Positions 24,415 to 40,200 of a DNA stretch of 64,000 bases are shown in pieces. The translations under genes were made by a program, and so were the position numbers. This DNA comes from Trichoplax sp. H2 (Eukaryota; Placozoa; Uniplacotomia; Trichoplacea). How positions within the stretch are numbered: position 1 is the first letter of the stretch; each line of letters starts with the position of its first letter. The notes under the pieces are model-generated. The model was not told the DNA's origin, ran no database searches, and was given only the letters and a program-made list of their open reading frames with translations. The stretch is taken from contig NOWV01000077.1 in the NCBI GenBank assembly GCA_003344405.1, positions 1 to 64,000 on the forward strand, in the 5' to 3' direction.

Positions 24415-26019
24415 ACTAGCAATTAATTCTTTCTACCAATGGATGAGACGATCAACAACAACTAAAAGCCAAGAAATAGATTATTCGATTAATTTGAACT
24501 CTTGAAGCCTACCATGGAGACGGAGGCATCAGCGTGGAAATGGGACTTGAATGTGACGTCAAAGGAGCCAACGATCCACGGTAGAATCGTGCTGTCACTT
24601 GACACGACCGCACCCGACTCGAGAGCGACGTGTTTTCCTACCTGTAGCAATTTATGATGACAATCAAGATGGACGATAGGATGGCGCGGCCACATGATAC
24701 AGTAAGGGGGAGTGGGGCAAAATAGCAACATGTAAAACAACAGCCGTCGATGCTTGATGATTGTGGTATCCCGATGAGATACATTATTACGTATGCAATA
24801 GTCCAGTTATCGATAGTAAAAGTAGAGATTACTGCTGTACCTTGATTGGATATACTGTCATTCGTTTTTATACATCACCGTGTTATTTTGAATGCAGTTG
24901 AAATAATCAATTCATTCATGCCGTTGTACAATGTACAGTGCGCCATTGTACAATGTACAGTATATTGTACACGATATGTACAGTATTGTCCTTCTCCATA
25001 TTGTTCTGTATTGCTCGCTCACCCGCCCAGTTTTGCCCACTTGCAACGCAATTGTGTATGTCGATTCTGTGCACAATCCGTTCCGACGTCATTCTTTTAT
25101 CTCCATTGCATACGTCAATTTAATAATCCATAGCGACCATGTACATCTGTGGTAGGAGTTAGTGCAGAGGCGAGGGTCCTTCATTTAGCCTTTTCTGACC
25201 ACCCGATAACCGACAATGTTCAACTATTTTCTACTGACAGCACAGTCGATGATCGCCGCAAAAGACCCTGAGACCGTGGTCAACTGGTGAACAAACTCAG
25301 CGAAAATGACATCGGTCCGTATCCAACTGCAACCACTACAGCACAGACGGACGGACTACTCCATCTACCACAACTTGGACAAGATGTCAACAGCTACAGT
25401 ACAAAAGTCTCCATCTTGTCGTCCAGTCGTGGCCCGGCCCTCCCTAGTCAAGTTGAATGTGGTGATGTTGGTAATACAGTAGTTTACTTATGGATGCGTG
25501 AGCAATTCCACAAGGTACTATTAGTAATTTAGTAATGCATGATGGGGTGCATTTCCATCGCAATGAAAAGGCCATGTTTACTGAAGGCGATTTCGCTGAT
25601 CCGCCACAAACAATAATCCCCAAAATGCAGTTCCTCCTCCATTCAAAGAATGGTTGCCATAGTGCAGTACAGTTACGCCAGAATGTCAATATTGATACAG
25701 TATACTGTAAAATACGTACAGTACAGTACAGTACAATAGTATGTAGCGCTGTCACGAACTCCTTTCTTCTGTAATGTCCACTACTGTCTCTCGCCTTCTT
25801 AATACTGTACTGTATTGCAGCTGGAGGCTGAGAGTGGCATGGAGAACTCCCAAGTCCGATAGGACATAGAATCTATTTCATATTATATTATGTATAAATA
25901 AATAAATTGACATTCAGCATTATTGTACTACACTAGACCTGGGAAAGGTTGGATTCGCGTCTCTTTTTTTCCTGAATGAATTCCAATTCTTGAACAAATT
26001 GGTTGGCTATTTCAGTAAC
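24415..26019. other. Intergenic between the divergent SLC6 and PPC-like genes, palindrome-rich
   Basis: The two genes diverge, so both promoters should lie here. The interval is rich in GTACAGTAC/TACTGTAC words (24925-24985, 25700-25735, 25800-25815). Open frames on both strands contain these words and overlap one another, which marks them as chance. No TATA box was assigned. Confidence 0.5.
24920..24961. repeat. 22-bp direct repeat of a palindromic TTGTACAATGTACAG word
   Basis: Two near-identical copies of GCCrTTGTACAATGTACAGT start at 24920 and 24942. Each contains the self-complementary TTGTACAA, and further GTACAG words follow to about 24985. Part of the wider palindrome family described in the findings. 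Confidence 0.85.
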
Positions 26020-28068
26020 ATGGCAATGCTGCAAATTCTTCCCACCAGAGGGAACCAATGCAACAAGTTTCCTCTTCTTTTTCTCATCGCATTACTTTTG
26101 TATACCTGTCAGGCAGCAACGGAACAGGTTGAACTACAACCTGGTGCGGTGACTTCGAAATATACCACATCATGTAATCAGTATAAGTATTTCAAAATCA
26201 AAGTCAGCAATCCTTGCGTCAATGTGCGAATTTTGGTGAGTTTGTATGGAGTGGCATAGATGCGCTCGCTATCAAATGCTAGTCCTGACTTATTGCAGGC
26301 CATTTTAGGATAGCAGCAAGTTGGAATGCATGATAGTATAGCACATTCTGTATTCAAGATTGATGGAGTCAACGAAAATACACATACCGTACTCGAGTTT
26401 GTACAGTATCAGTGAAATTCACGAAATAAACGTTTCAGCAATACTTTTCAAACAAAAATGAGATAGGACGAATCCTAGCCAACATTCTGATCAAGGATGA
26501 CACGTGCATTGTGGTAGTCTGTTGCGCTAATCCATGGTCGACTAGGTGTACCCGTAACTTATAATTAGTAGTCCATGCCTCCTCTAGCTCGTATCGGTTA
26601 TGTTTATCATAGAATATCAGTTGGCGAACACATCTTTAATTTATGCAATGATGGCCAGACCATACTATTGTCTTAGTCATCACGATTGCACTGAATTTTG
26701 GAAAGTAAATTTTGACGTAGTGGTTCTGTTGTAAATTCCAACTTGCAACACATACATTTACTGGCATGCAATTCATGTAACATAACGTTGAATGTACTTG
26801 ATCCAATATTTCTTTCATTAGATGAACGAATATTTTAACATATACGCGTGATGTAGTGTGTTACATGCACCATACGTACAGTTCCACGATGAACGGTACA
26901 GTACATTCTGTAGTCCATTGTCGAAATATCATTTTGCAAAGTCACTGATATTCAAGAATTGCATAGAAATGGATTATTTCTGCATTTGCCTGACTCTAAA
27001 GCTAACAAATATCTATAGGTATAATTAATAAACGGTGCTGATGTTTTGCCAATGTCATACTGTACACTGATAGTCAGTAACAGCAAAGGGCTGTACCAGT
27101 GGACTGCATTAATATTTAGTCCAATGCACCTCACTGGGCTGTACTCTACCATACTGTATAGCAGCTCGCTAAATCATGCATTGTGCAGTACAACTGCTAC
27201 ACTCAGTCTACACTTTTACCAATCACCTTGTTGCCATCTTTAATATTAACAATAATATTGATTATCTTCGTCAACATTATCTCAAATGTAGGTTTATGCT
27301 CTGGGAGGAGAACCTAACCTATACGTCAGCAAAGATCCTGATCAGTACCCTACCGTTCAAAGTCTTGCCTGGTCTTCCTATAACTGGGGAACAGAAAATA
27401 TAACCATACTGGCATCGGATCCCAATTTTTCAACTGGAATGCTGTACATTGGCGTTCATGCTTACTGTGGCCAAGATGTAGCGACATTATTTACCCCTGC
27501 AACATATCAAGTCTCTGTACAGTTTAATACTCCATCAACGTCAGAATACTTACCATTAAATCAGTTATATTCGTCTATCCTACAAGCTAACAAGTATATG
27601 TATTACAAATTTTGCATTCCTGATGACTGTACAAATGTGAATGTGAAATTACAAAATTGCATCAATGCTACCACTTGTCCAAATACATACGCTTGGCCTG
27701 AAATGCTAATATCCAATCTTGTCAGAACACCCACATTACAAGATAGGACTTGGAAATTAGCTGAAGTCAGTCGAAGGAATATAGCGTTAAATCATCAGCA
27801 ACCTAACGTTAGAGCTGGCCATTATTATGTTGGTATTTATGGTTGGTGTACTCCAAATAAGTTTTGCTCTGATAAATCTACATGTGGTCCTTGTGATAAC
27901 TACAATAATGGAATTCAGTTCAACCTTCAAGTATTGACGACTAAGATACCTCAGAATCAATGCAAACCAAACAACATACCTAGTTGCACTAACCATGCTT
28001 CAACGCTTACATTACCATTGCTTTTAGGTCTATTTCTTGCTTCATGCGTAGTATCTTTGTTAGTGTAA
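26020..28068 (+). CDS. Secreted, probably GPI-anchored protein with two PPC-like units, two exons
   Basis: Exon 1 is 26020..26235 (donor GTGAGT) and exon 2 is 27292..28068 (acceptor AATGTAG). The intron is phase 0 and the product is 330 aa. A signal peptide ends near residue 32 (LLLYTCQA). Unit 1 (about 38-150) has YKYFKIKV, GEPNLYVS and MLYIGVHAYCG. Unit 2 (about 160-295) has YMYYKFCIP, a W-rich middle and HYYVGIYGWC. The pattern fits PPC-type (pre-peptidase C-terminal-like) beta-sandwiches, but the call rests on motif shape. Unit 2 is Cys-rich with CSDKSTCGPC. The protein ends in a hydrophobic run (LTLPLLLGLFLASCVVSLLV) with no cytosolic residues after it, typical of a GPI-anchor signal. 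Poly(A) signal AATAAA lies at 28209-28214. The function is unknown; it could be an adhesion or ligand-binding surface protein. Met-3 is an alternative start. Confidence 0.85.
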
Positions 28069-29262
28069 TTTCTTGCTAGTTTATAGTATTTTTTGCTATT
28101 ACAGTATCTAGTCCATTACATTACCCTTAAATCGATTTCGGCTCATATAAATTACCATCGGTGCTAATAGTAATACTCTGTACTGTACTCCTTTGATACA
28201 GTTAGGTTAATAAAATGTCAATACTTTGTGCAAAATTTACTATGGATTAATAGAGTTAATTATCAATGATCGCGCCATACCATGGACTAGTTACTAGAAG
28301 TACTATCTAGCGGTCCTTGGTTATACAAATACCAAAGCACGGTATAATTGCTTCCAATCAAGATATCGAACTTACAAGTACTAGCTTGCCTGATACACTT
28401 TGCCGTGCAGATTGTTACTTAGTGTTCACTGTACGTAAGCCTACCATACAGTTGAACCACTTTCATATTACGCAACGAAGGCATTGATTAATGCGTTGAA
28501 TCTACTCATTGAGATAATATCAAATGGCTTGCTCGATTCATGTATTGTGTAACAAAAACTAAAATTATTGGATGAATGACGACATCTATTCAATAGTTAC
28601 CAGTTTAATCTACGATAAATATGAGCTCAAGTTATACCATTTTACGACTATGCAAAGAGCAAAATAAAACATACTCGTATACGAGGATTTGTTTTTTCCA
28701 AACAACATACTAGTTTGCACAATAATACCGAGGAAGTATCAGCGAGCAACTGCCAGTGACCTACATTGATAAAATACAAACTGAAAAGCATCTATCGAAT
28801 TCTGTACTACGAATTAGTGCATGCATAATCTGTATTTCAGAGTTTCAAACGCTAAATAAATTATTTACCATTATTATTTTCTGTACAGGTTTTATCATTT
28901 GTATATAGATTAAATTATTAATATAGTTAAAGCTGATAGAATAATTCAGAAAGTAGATTAATCCCTCAACTTTGGTAACTCAATAATTAAAAGAAAATAG
29001 ATATCAATTTATTTCTGTGCATATAAATATATATATACGCATATCAATACATTCAATAATGATAACACTAAGAAGGTATTATCAATTATTATTAAATTAT
29101 TCGTATATTATTATCAAAGTAATTATAATTATGTCATCATCATATTTGTACGGTCAAATTGATGGAGGTACACCAACGGTGTAAAGTTCATTGTCTAGAA
29201 ATATCGGAAGAAAACTATCCACCTAGAATCAAAACAGCACAAAAAATCTTCCCAGTATTTAA
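28069..29262. other. Intergenic between convergent PPC-like and GMPPB genes
   Basis: 3' flanks of both genes. The poly(A) signal of the PPC-like gene is at 28209, and a minus-strand AATAAA (forward TTTATT) lies at 29008-29013. No coding signal seen. Confidence 0.5.
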
Positions 29263-32729
<3,467 letters not shown>

Positions 32730-33373
32730 CTGGCAAAAAAAGGACACGCCTTATTTCGGTCTTGTACAGTACTTTCTGTATAGTGTCGTCTGCAGACCCT
32801 TGTTTAGAGACTCTACTGGAGTCTATGGTCGTCATAGCAGAGACTTTGCTTTTACAAATCCCTGGTCACAGTATGGTGTCGATTTGGATGTCGTCACTCA
32901 TAAAACAACCAACAACATACTGTATGAACGTACACTTGCCCATAGTACAGACTACAGACTCTTCCTTTTGGAACTCAGACTCGATCTGTAGCGCTCGCTT
33001 TAGTCGTACAGTACAGAACAGATGTGAAGTAAAAGAAGAAGAAGTGAGAATAGTACAGTACTGTACGTCCCCTACAGTGTACAGTACTGTACACTGTAGG
33101 CTACAGCAGGTGAAAACGCTTGGGTATTTGTGGTACGTAATTTTAAGCTGCGTTCACACGATGAACTTTTTCCAAAGGTAGAGGAGTTGAGACGCTTCGT
33201 TGTTTCTGGTACGTAAGGTAGAGGAGGTGAGACGCTTGGGTGTTTCTGCTACGTACGGTACAGGAGTTGAAACGCTTGAATGTTTCTGGTACGTACGGTA
33301 GAGGAGGTGAAACGCTTAGAAGTACGTACGGTACAGGAAGTGAAAACGCTTGGGTATTTCTGGTAGGTACTTA
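32730..33373. repeat. Segmental repeat copy A, left of the assembly gap
   Basis: Starts CTGGCAAAAAAAGGACACGC and runs through palindromic TACTGTAC clusters into a ~40-bp minisatellite with units like GGTAGAGGAGGTGAGACGCT and TTTCTGGTACGTA. It ends TTTCTGGTAGGTACTTA directly at the N run. A perfect 30-bp palindrome (half-site CCTACAGTGTACAGT) sits at 33071-33100. Open frames crossing this block also appear in copy B and have no protein features, so I do not call genes. Confidence 0.9.
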
Positions 33374-33393
33374 NNNNNNNNNNNNNNNNNNNN
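33374..33393. other. Assembly gap (20 N)
   Basis: Run of 20 N flanked by the end of repeat copy A and the start of copy B. A 20-base run is probably a placeholder, so the true distance or even the existence of a second copy is uncertain. Confidence 0.99.
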
Positions 33394-34206
33394 CTGGCAA
33401 AAAAAGGACACGCCTTATTTCGGTCTTGTACAGTACTTTCTGTATAGTGTCGTCTGCAGACCCTTGTTTAGAGACTCTACTGGAGTCTATGGTCGTCATA
33501 GCAGAGACTTTGCTTTTACAAATCCCTGGTCACAGTATGGTGTCGATTTGGATGTCGTCACTCATAAAACAGCCAACAACATATTGTATGAACGTACACT
33601 TGCCCATAGTACAGACTCTTCCTTTTGGAACTCAGACTCGATCTGTAGCGCTCGCTTTAGTCGTACTGTACAGTACAGAACAGATGTGAAGTACTGTACA
33701 GTAAAAGAAGAAGAAGTGAGAATACAGTGTATAGTACTGTACACTGTAGGCTACAACAGGTGAAAACGCTTGGGTATTTGTGGTACGTAAGGTAGAGGAG
33801 GTGAGACGCTTCGTTGTTTCTAGTACGTAAGGTAGAGGAGGTGAGACGCTTGGGTGTACAGTACTGAACAGATGTGAAGTACAGTACAGTAAAAGAAGAA
33901 GAAGCGAGAATAGTACTGTACTGTACAGTACAGTACGTCCCCTACAGTGTACAGTACTGTACACTGTAGGCTACAGCAGGTGAAAACGCTTGGGTATTTG
34001 TGGTACGTAAGGTAGAGGAGGTGAGACGCTTCGTTGTTTCTGGTACGTAAGGTAGAGGAGGTGAGACGTTTGGGTGTTTCTGGTACGTACGGTACAGCAG
34101 TTGAAACGCTTGAATGTTTCTGGTACGTACGGTAGAGGAGGTGAAACGCTTAGAAGTACGTACGGTACAGGAAGTGAAAACGCTTGGGTATTTCTGGTAG
34201 GTACTT
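33394..34206. repeat. Segmental repeat copy B, right of the assembly gap
   Basis: Begins with the same CTGGCAAAAAAAGGACACGC as copy A and is nearly identical for the first ~260 bases. It then carries an additional palindrome/minisatellite segment, a degenerate palindrome at about 33723-33750 and a perfect 30-bp palindrome at 33941-33970. It ends with the same GGTAGGTACTTA. It is longer than copy A (about 813 against 644 bases) through internal expansion. Confidence 0.9.
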
Positions 34207-36090
34207 AAACTGACCTACAAATACACTACTTTGTATCAGCATGCAAAAATTACTTTCCAATGGCCCCTGACGGCAACACAAGTACTTTCAGCAAAACATA
34301 GATTGAGACTGGGTCTACACGCTTGTCCATCTGCTTTTTCTCTAACTTCTAGGAGACGGAAGGGAATCCCTGCGGGACGTAAAATTCAGGGCAGTCTACA
34401 CTAGACCCTTCTCCAAAGGGTAACCAAAGGGTCTAGTGTCTACAGTACACCAAAGCGTCACTCAGCAATACAGTGTCTGCAGTACGGTAGGAGTAAAAAG
34501 TCCTAAAATGCTCCCCTCCCGTCCCGGTATTTGACTAGTCTATGACATCATCAACCAGTGATGGACGGAGACTGGGACACGCTTATTGATCAAAACTGGA
34601 GTGTCTCTCTATCGGGTTTATCCTTCCATCACTGCCAGTAACCAGTGTGGTGGCAGAGTGTCTAAAGCATACAGATGCAATTTGTACCGTTTAAAGCAGC
34701 ATAATCAGCATTTCACCTTTATTAGGGTCTGTACACTACATTACCGGTAGATGATCAGCGCTATTGATAGAAATAACCATTAGGTTTCTTGAAACGATAT
34801 CAAACTATAAATCTACTAAAGAGTTCATAACAACGTGGATGGAAGCAATTTCGATCTAAAAAATGGAAAAAGTACAGTATCAGTCTAAACTTCCTTGAAA
34901 CAAATGAATTACTGTAATTCATTCATTAGAATCAATCGTTGAGGAACGCAAGAATAACCTATTGTAGGGCTACAATTTCAATCCGTCAATTTTCTTACGT
35001 TAACAAGTATTGTTAGATAAAGATGTATTCATTTTTAGATAGTTTTGTGGAAAGATAATTTATTACATCTTAGATAAAGAAGTAAACCTTTCCAATTCGC
35101 TTTGAATGGAATTGAATCTATGCATGTTAAACTTCAATCGATACTGTAAATATAGAAGTTGATAGTAAACACGTTATGCAATCTCTTCAACACTGATGAT
35201 ATTTTAATAAATAATGAATTCATGATTTATGCATATGTCAACAAATTATATTGAATTTTTCCATAATGACATTCTTAACTTGATAGATACTGCTGCAGAC
35301 AGATATATGCCATGCAACATACACACTGGTACAACTTGCAAAATATTATCCGTTAACTTGATAATATCGAGCCCTAACAGTAGATGACTAAAAGAGTCTA
35401 GAAGCGAAATGTGCCAATTCTTCTAAATCATACCTAAACACATCATTTCATAAGATCAGTTTGCCTTTCAAATTAAACCGAAATCTATCTTGTTACATTA
35501 TACTTAGTGATATATTCACGATGACTTTACATAGTCTATCATACGATATTGAAATATCTTCAACAATTTTAACAATTAATTAGCAGTAATAAGAAATAAA
35601 ACATTTTTACCTTTTTACTCTTCTATTGGATTGATATTAATTTCATAGACGCTAAGGTATCACAATTCAACTAGAATAAAGTGATGAATTGATTGAAATG
35701 CCTCATTACAGACATAATAACCCTTTCCGATACAACAGATAATTTCATCTACAACTACGCCAATATGGAAATGATCGGAAAAAAAAGATCGACATTCAGT
35801 ATTTAAAACGATAATATACGTATTGATTAATAGGTTATAAACTAGATTGTCAACGGTGATATACGCATTGCTTAATAGGTTAAAAACTAGATTATCAATG
35901 CTAATATACGTATTACTTGATAGGTTAAAAACTAGATTTTCAACGGTAATATACGTATTACTAAATAGATTAAAAACTAGATTATTTAACCAGTTATGGG
36001 ATTCTTTCTGATCGAGTCTTTAGGTAAAATTTAAAATGATAAATGCTATTCGTAATGGATGAGGTTATTCTAGTTTATTATTATTTGATA
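34207..36090. other. Intergenic between repeat block and GPCR
   Basis: Holds a 13-bp perfect inverted repeat ACACTAGACCCTT/AAGGGTCTAGTGT (34398-34410 and 34427-34439) in a locally GC-richer stretch (about 34300-34640). A 46-bp tandem array near 35.8 kb is listed separately. The last bases contain the minus-strand poly(A) signal of the GPCR (TTTATT, 36074-36079). No coding exon seen. Confidence 0.55.
35806..35986. repeat. Tandem repeat, 4 copies of ~46 bp
   Basis: Units start near 35806, 35852, 35898 and 35942, each with AATATACGTATT (or a close variant) and a shared TTAAAAACTAGATT end. Lies just downstream of the GPCR 3' end. No coding signal. Confidence 0.92.
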
Positions 36091-37260
36091 TTATATTGTA
36101 CTATCTTCTTGCATGCCTTTGGCCATAATTACACGCGCATTGTTTAATGAACTTGATCCTTGTATAAGGAAATCGCTTGTAACCATACTTCTGCAATGTG
36201 GAGTTGATGAATAAGTTTGCGATGTTAACCCACTACGCGTAGGGTTCCTACCATAGTTATCATAAATTAAATGAAAACGTGACGCTAATGGGCGACAGAA
36301 TAAAAAACATATCTGATGTCGTATATCACGCGTAAAAATTGCATAAATTAATGGATTGATAGCAGCATTGGCGAAAGAGAGGTAAACTGATGCCGTATAT
36401 AATACAGTAGACATCAGTCTAGGGCTAAATAATAATACAAGCCCATTGATAAAAAATGGCAACCAGCATATTAAAAAGAATCCAACGATCGTTGCCAAGA
36501 CTGCAATTATTCGAATATCTTTAGCATCAATACGCGCTCTAGTTGATGCTTCAATACTATACGCTGAGGATTCATATTTAACACGTTTAGCATGTTTAGA
36601 AGCGATGACAAAAATGCGAGCATAAATCATGCTCATAGCAAGGCATGGCACGAAGAAATTTACTACCATAAGGCAAACTAGGTACGGTCGTTCGAAGCTA
36701 GGCGCGGCTGTCCATTGAACAAAGCAAGAACCAGGTCGAGGATCATAGCCGATATCACGCCAGACAAACATAGGCAATAGAGCAATTACAAGCGGTTCGA
36801 GCCAAACAAAAAGCAAGAGGACAAGCACAATTTTCTTACTCATAATTTGTCTGGCCTGATACAATAATGGTGATGTGATGGAAAAATAGCGATCAATACT
36901 AATGCTACAAACATTTAATATAGATACAGACATCAAAAAAATGGTAATAGGATAACTCAAGTTACAGTAGACAGGACCAAATGGCCAATAGCCTAGTAAC
37001 ATATTAACCACTAATGGAGGTATTTGCAATGATACACGAATGAGATCAGCGATACATTGATTGAAGACAAAGAGATGAGTGATATTTCGCAGATGCTTCC
37101 GACACAATATAGTACCAGCAACAATTAAATTGGCTGCAAAACTAACTACAAAGATGGATAAAGTTATACAAACGAAAGTTAACGCTTGCGGTGTTATCGA
37201 ACGTGATTGAGGACCTTCTTTTACAATGGTAGAATTACTACTGCGATAATTCCATGACAT
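36091..37260 (-). CDS. Class A (rhodopsin-family) G protein-coupled receptor, single exon
   Basis: 389 aa without introns. A short N-terminus with an NST glycosylation site leads to seven hydrophobic segments. Key motifs: TM1 SFAANLIV (N1.50), TM2 CIADLIR (D2.50), Cys before TM3 (VYCNLS) pairing with ECL2 Cys (GSCFVQW), TM3 end IDRYFSI (DRY), TM4 Trp (FVWLEPL), TM5 FFVPCLAMSMIYARIF (P5.50, Y5.58), TM6 CWLPFF, and TM7 NAAINPLIYAIF (NPxxY). Helix 8 has CFLFCRP, possible palmitoylation cysteines. It resembles amine-receptor-like class A members, but position 3.32 is Thr rather than the amine-binding Asp and 7.43 is Phe rather than Tyr. The ligand is therefore unknown. The start is the first ATG; a longer frame begins only with TTG. 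A poly(A) signal lies about 12 bp past the stop. Confidence 0.94.
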   Translation of the reverse strand: MSWNYRSSNSTIVKEGPQSRSITPQALTFVCITLSIFVVSFAANLIVAGTILCRKHLRNITHLFVFNQCIADLIRVSLQIPPLVVNMLLGYWPFGPVYCNLSYPITIFLMSVSILNVCSISIDRYFSITSPLLYQARQIMSKKIVLVLLLFVWLEPLVIALLPMFVWRDIGYDPRPGSCFVQWTAAPSFERPYLVCLMVVNFFVPCLAMSMIYARIFVIASKHAKRVKYESSAYSIEASTRARIDAKDIRIIAVLATIVGFFLICWLPFFINGLVLLFSPRLMSTVLYTASVYLSFANAAINPLIYAIFTRDIRHQICFLFCRPLASRFHLIYDNYGRNPTRSGLTSQTYSSTPHCRSMVTSDFLIQGSSSLNNARVIMAKGMQEDSTI

Positions 37261-40200
37261 GATGCTGATGCTTAATGCTAGAGAAGGTATAATTTCCAAT
37301 CTATAAAATGATACGATGATAAATTTGCTGTCCGTTGCTTTCTCTTTTACCAATTCCAAAATGCCACTTATAAGAACTGTAATTTCGTTAATTTAACCTC
37401 CAATCCGTATTGGGTATTCTTTTTTAGAGTCGACTATTACATTGGCTGCCTTCAAAAAGATATAGTCAAACGATTTCAAACAGCTTATCAAATTTTATAC
37501 CAGCAAATAAGAATTTTATCACATCGGTTCAGTCTTTTATAGATAGATTGATGCCCAAGGCTGTATTTAACGTTCAGAATAACAAGTAACAACATCGAAG
37601 TATGACGATAAAAAAAGTATGGATCATTGTTTATTCAATGGCTACCGGTCATGCATGGACTTTGGTAAAAATTGTTGATGTAAAAATTCTCCTTCTAAAA
37701 GGTAAAAAATTGGATAAAATATAGCTATTTTATTTTGAAAGGGAAGAGAAAATTATAAATTGAAATAATTATCATTGATTCTATTCATATTTGATTGCTT
37801 TTTTATTGATTGTTAACGCCTACTAAACATTAAACCTGGATAATAGTAAATATCGACTGATTGTCTTGTAATAACTTGTGTGTGGTTTTACTGGAATGAA
37901 AGCATAGACCAGATATTTATTTCGCTGAATTGTTGTAATTGAGTATTTGTCAAAATTTTGATTGAATTATTATTTACTATGATACTCTATCATTCATTAA
38001 ATGAAAAGATTTTACGCCATTCATACGCTATTTTCTTTCGCTATATAAATATCCTCATTCATGATTATTAGGATTTAATCAAATCACCTTCTACAAGTTA
38101 CAATGAAAGGAAAGGGAATTCTGATCAAGGAATTTCGTTCATTATCGTTTTCTACCCCTATCTTTAAAATCCAAACTGCTAATTTTACCCTTCTCCAACT
38201 CGCATAAAAATTGTCATTGTCATTAAAACCTATGTAATTTTGTCTATAAATTGTAACCAAATATTGTAATATAGATTTATTTCTGCTTTCATTCATTGAC
38301 GCCTTGAAAGTTAATTACTTAATCCAAAATATAGGTAAGTGCACGAAATCTAAAGATAATTCTTGCAAATTTACTGTCTACGCTTTTAATTATTATCGAA
38401 AACAATTGATCAAATCTGTTATGAAAGTAAATAGAAGAAAACATAAAGTAGATAACGATTCTACTGATCCAGTAGTTTAAGAATCTAGCTAATTGGATGC
38501 TGTGAAGTAATAAATAAAAATTCTAAGATAATCTTAAATAATAAAGCGTATTTCGTCCTGAGGCTTAATAAGCTGGCAGATTATCAAAAAATATTGAGAT
38601 TGACGTCGATCTAGGATTCTACTATTGTAAAGGAATGATATTGCCCCAGGAATGAGATAAACATGATCCGATCATCAAAATCAGATAGAAAATTAATCCA
38701 TTAAGATAGTAAAGAGTTAGTATCGTTATCTATTATGTTGCTATCTGAAGTCTACGTATGCTGTAAGTAAGAAATACAAATAGTTTGACAATGAAACTAT
38801 TCAATTTTCAGTCAGTTCATTCTGACAAACAAGTTGTTAATTGACTGAACTATCACATATACGAGAAAATATCAAAATAGCTTTTACTACTAAACTAAGC
38901 AGAGTATACGTCAATAATTTGTAATTTTTTTATTTTACTTATTACCTCATAAACGATACGACGGAATACGAGTATTCGTCGTATTCGATTTCAATTTTTT
39001 TCACACTGCTATTACTCAGTAGCCAATCATAGTTGTGATAAAGAACATGTCTAGAAATCACATTCAATGTTATTGGCTAAAATAGCTGTCAAATTTTACA
39101 ATGTAACATACAAGAGTTATTCCATCAAATCAACAGTTATCTGTCTATTTTACCTCAGATTACAATTCTAAAATAACAAAAATTCTTTTTTTGTTATGGT
39201 GACGCTGTTGATGCTATTGATAATTCTGAGAACAAATACTGCATCAGTCGCAGGTGCTTGCATTTAACCTTCCATTGAACTACAGTATATTATTATATTG
39301 CAAGAGAATTCCATCGTCCTGCCAAAGGCCTACATTGTCGAATGGTTGTTCATCATGAAGGCATAATCCTCAAAAAAGGTCCAATCTGTGACATCTAAGA
39401 TCCTAACGTTATACTCTGTATTGATGTTTCACCTGAGATTTCATGTTGGTCATATGAAAAAATGTTATTAAATTCTGTTATTTCTATTTAAAACTATAGC
39501 AGCATTTCTTATTTTAGTAAATGCTTTCAGCATTCTGTTACCACCTATTACTAAATTATTTCATGCTTGTAGACAAACATAAGAAATTTCTAAAAGATTA
39601 CAATTTCTATTTTCTATTGTTCATCTTAATATCCGCCATTACATTGATATCTTTTATTATTCCGAATTGATAACAATACAATTTATTGCTATTACATTGT
39701 TATCGACATTGATTTACTAATTCTATCGCTGGTAGCATTAAAGACAACTTTATCATGCCATCTTCATTATATCAGTAATTCAGTTGATTTGTAGTATATT
39801 TTTCGACTATAAATTTGTAACAGTAAATACATTAGGCAAAATCCCATATTTATCAAATATGGGATGAAGGAGAAAAAATAATGAATCTACTATAACATCA
39901 TTTATGTGAACTAGTCGCATGTCTGATTATTGTAGCTTTATCGTAGTTCATGGTTAGTATTATTATTTGTTATCCATATTATGATAAATGATTTTATCCA
40001 TAAATTAGTGACAATCAATAAATTGCACACTTTTGGCGTGTATAATTTCAAACGGCAATTTACACTTATAATGATGTGCAGTCTACCCCTGATATTAAAG
40101 TGGCCTATTAACTTAATTTAAATTAAGCGCTAGCGCAGTACGAGCATGTACATAATGTACAGTACAACAGCCGATATGAAACTCTTTATTTTATAAACTC

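Noticed and set aside
25287-25774. Overlapping frames upstream of the PPC-like gene
   Set aside because: Both strands are open over the same bases and contain palindrome repeats; no homology recognised.
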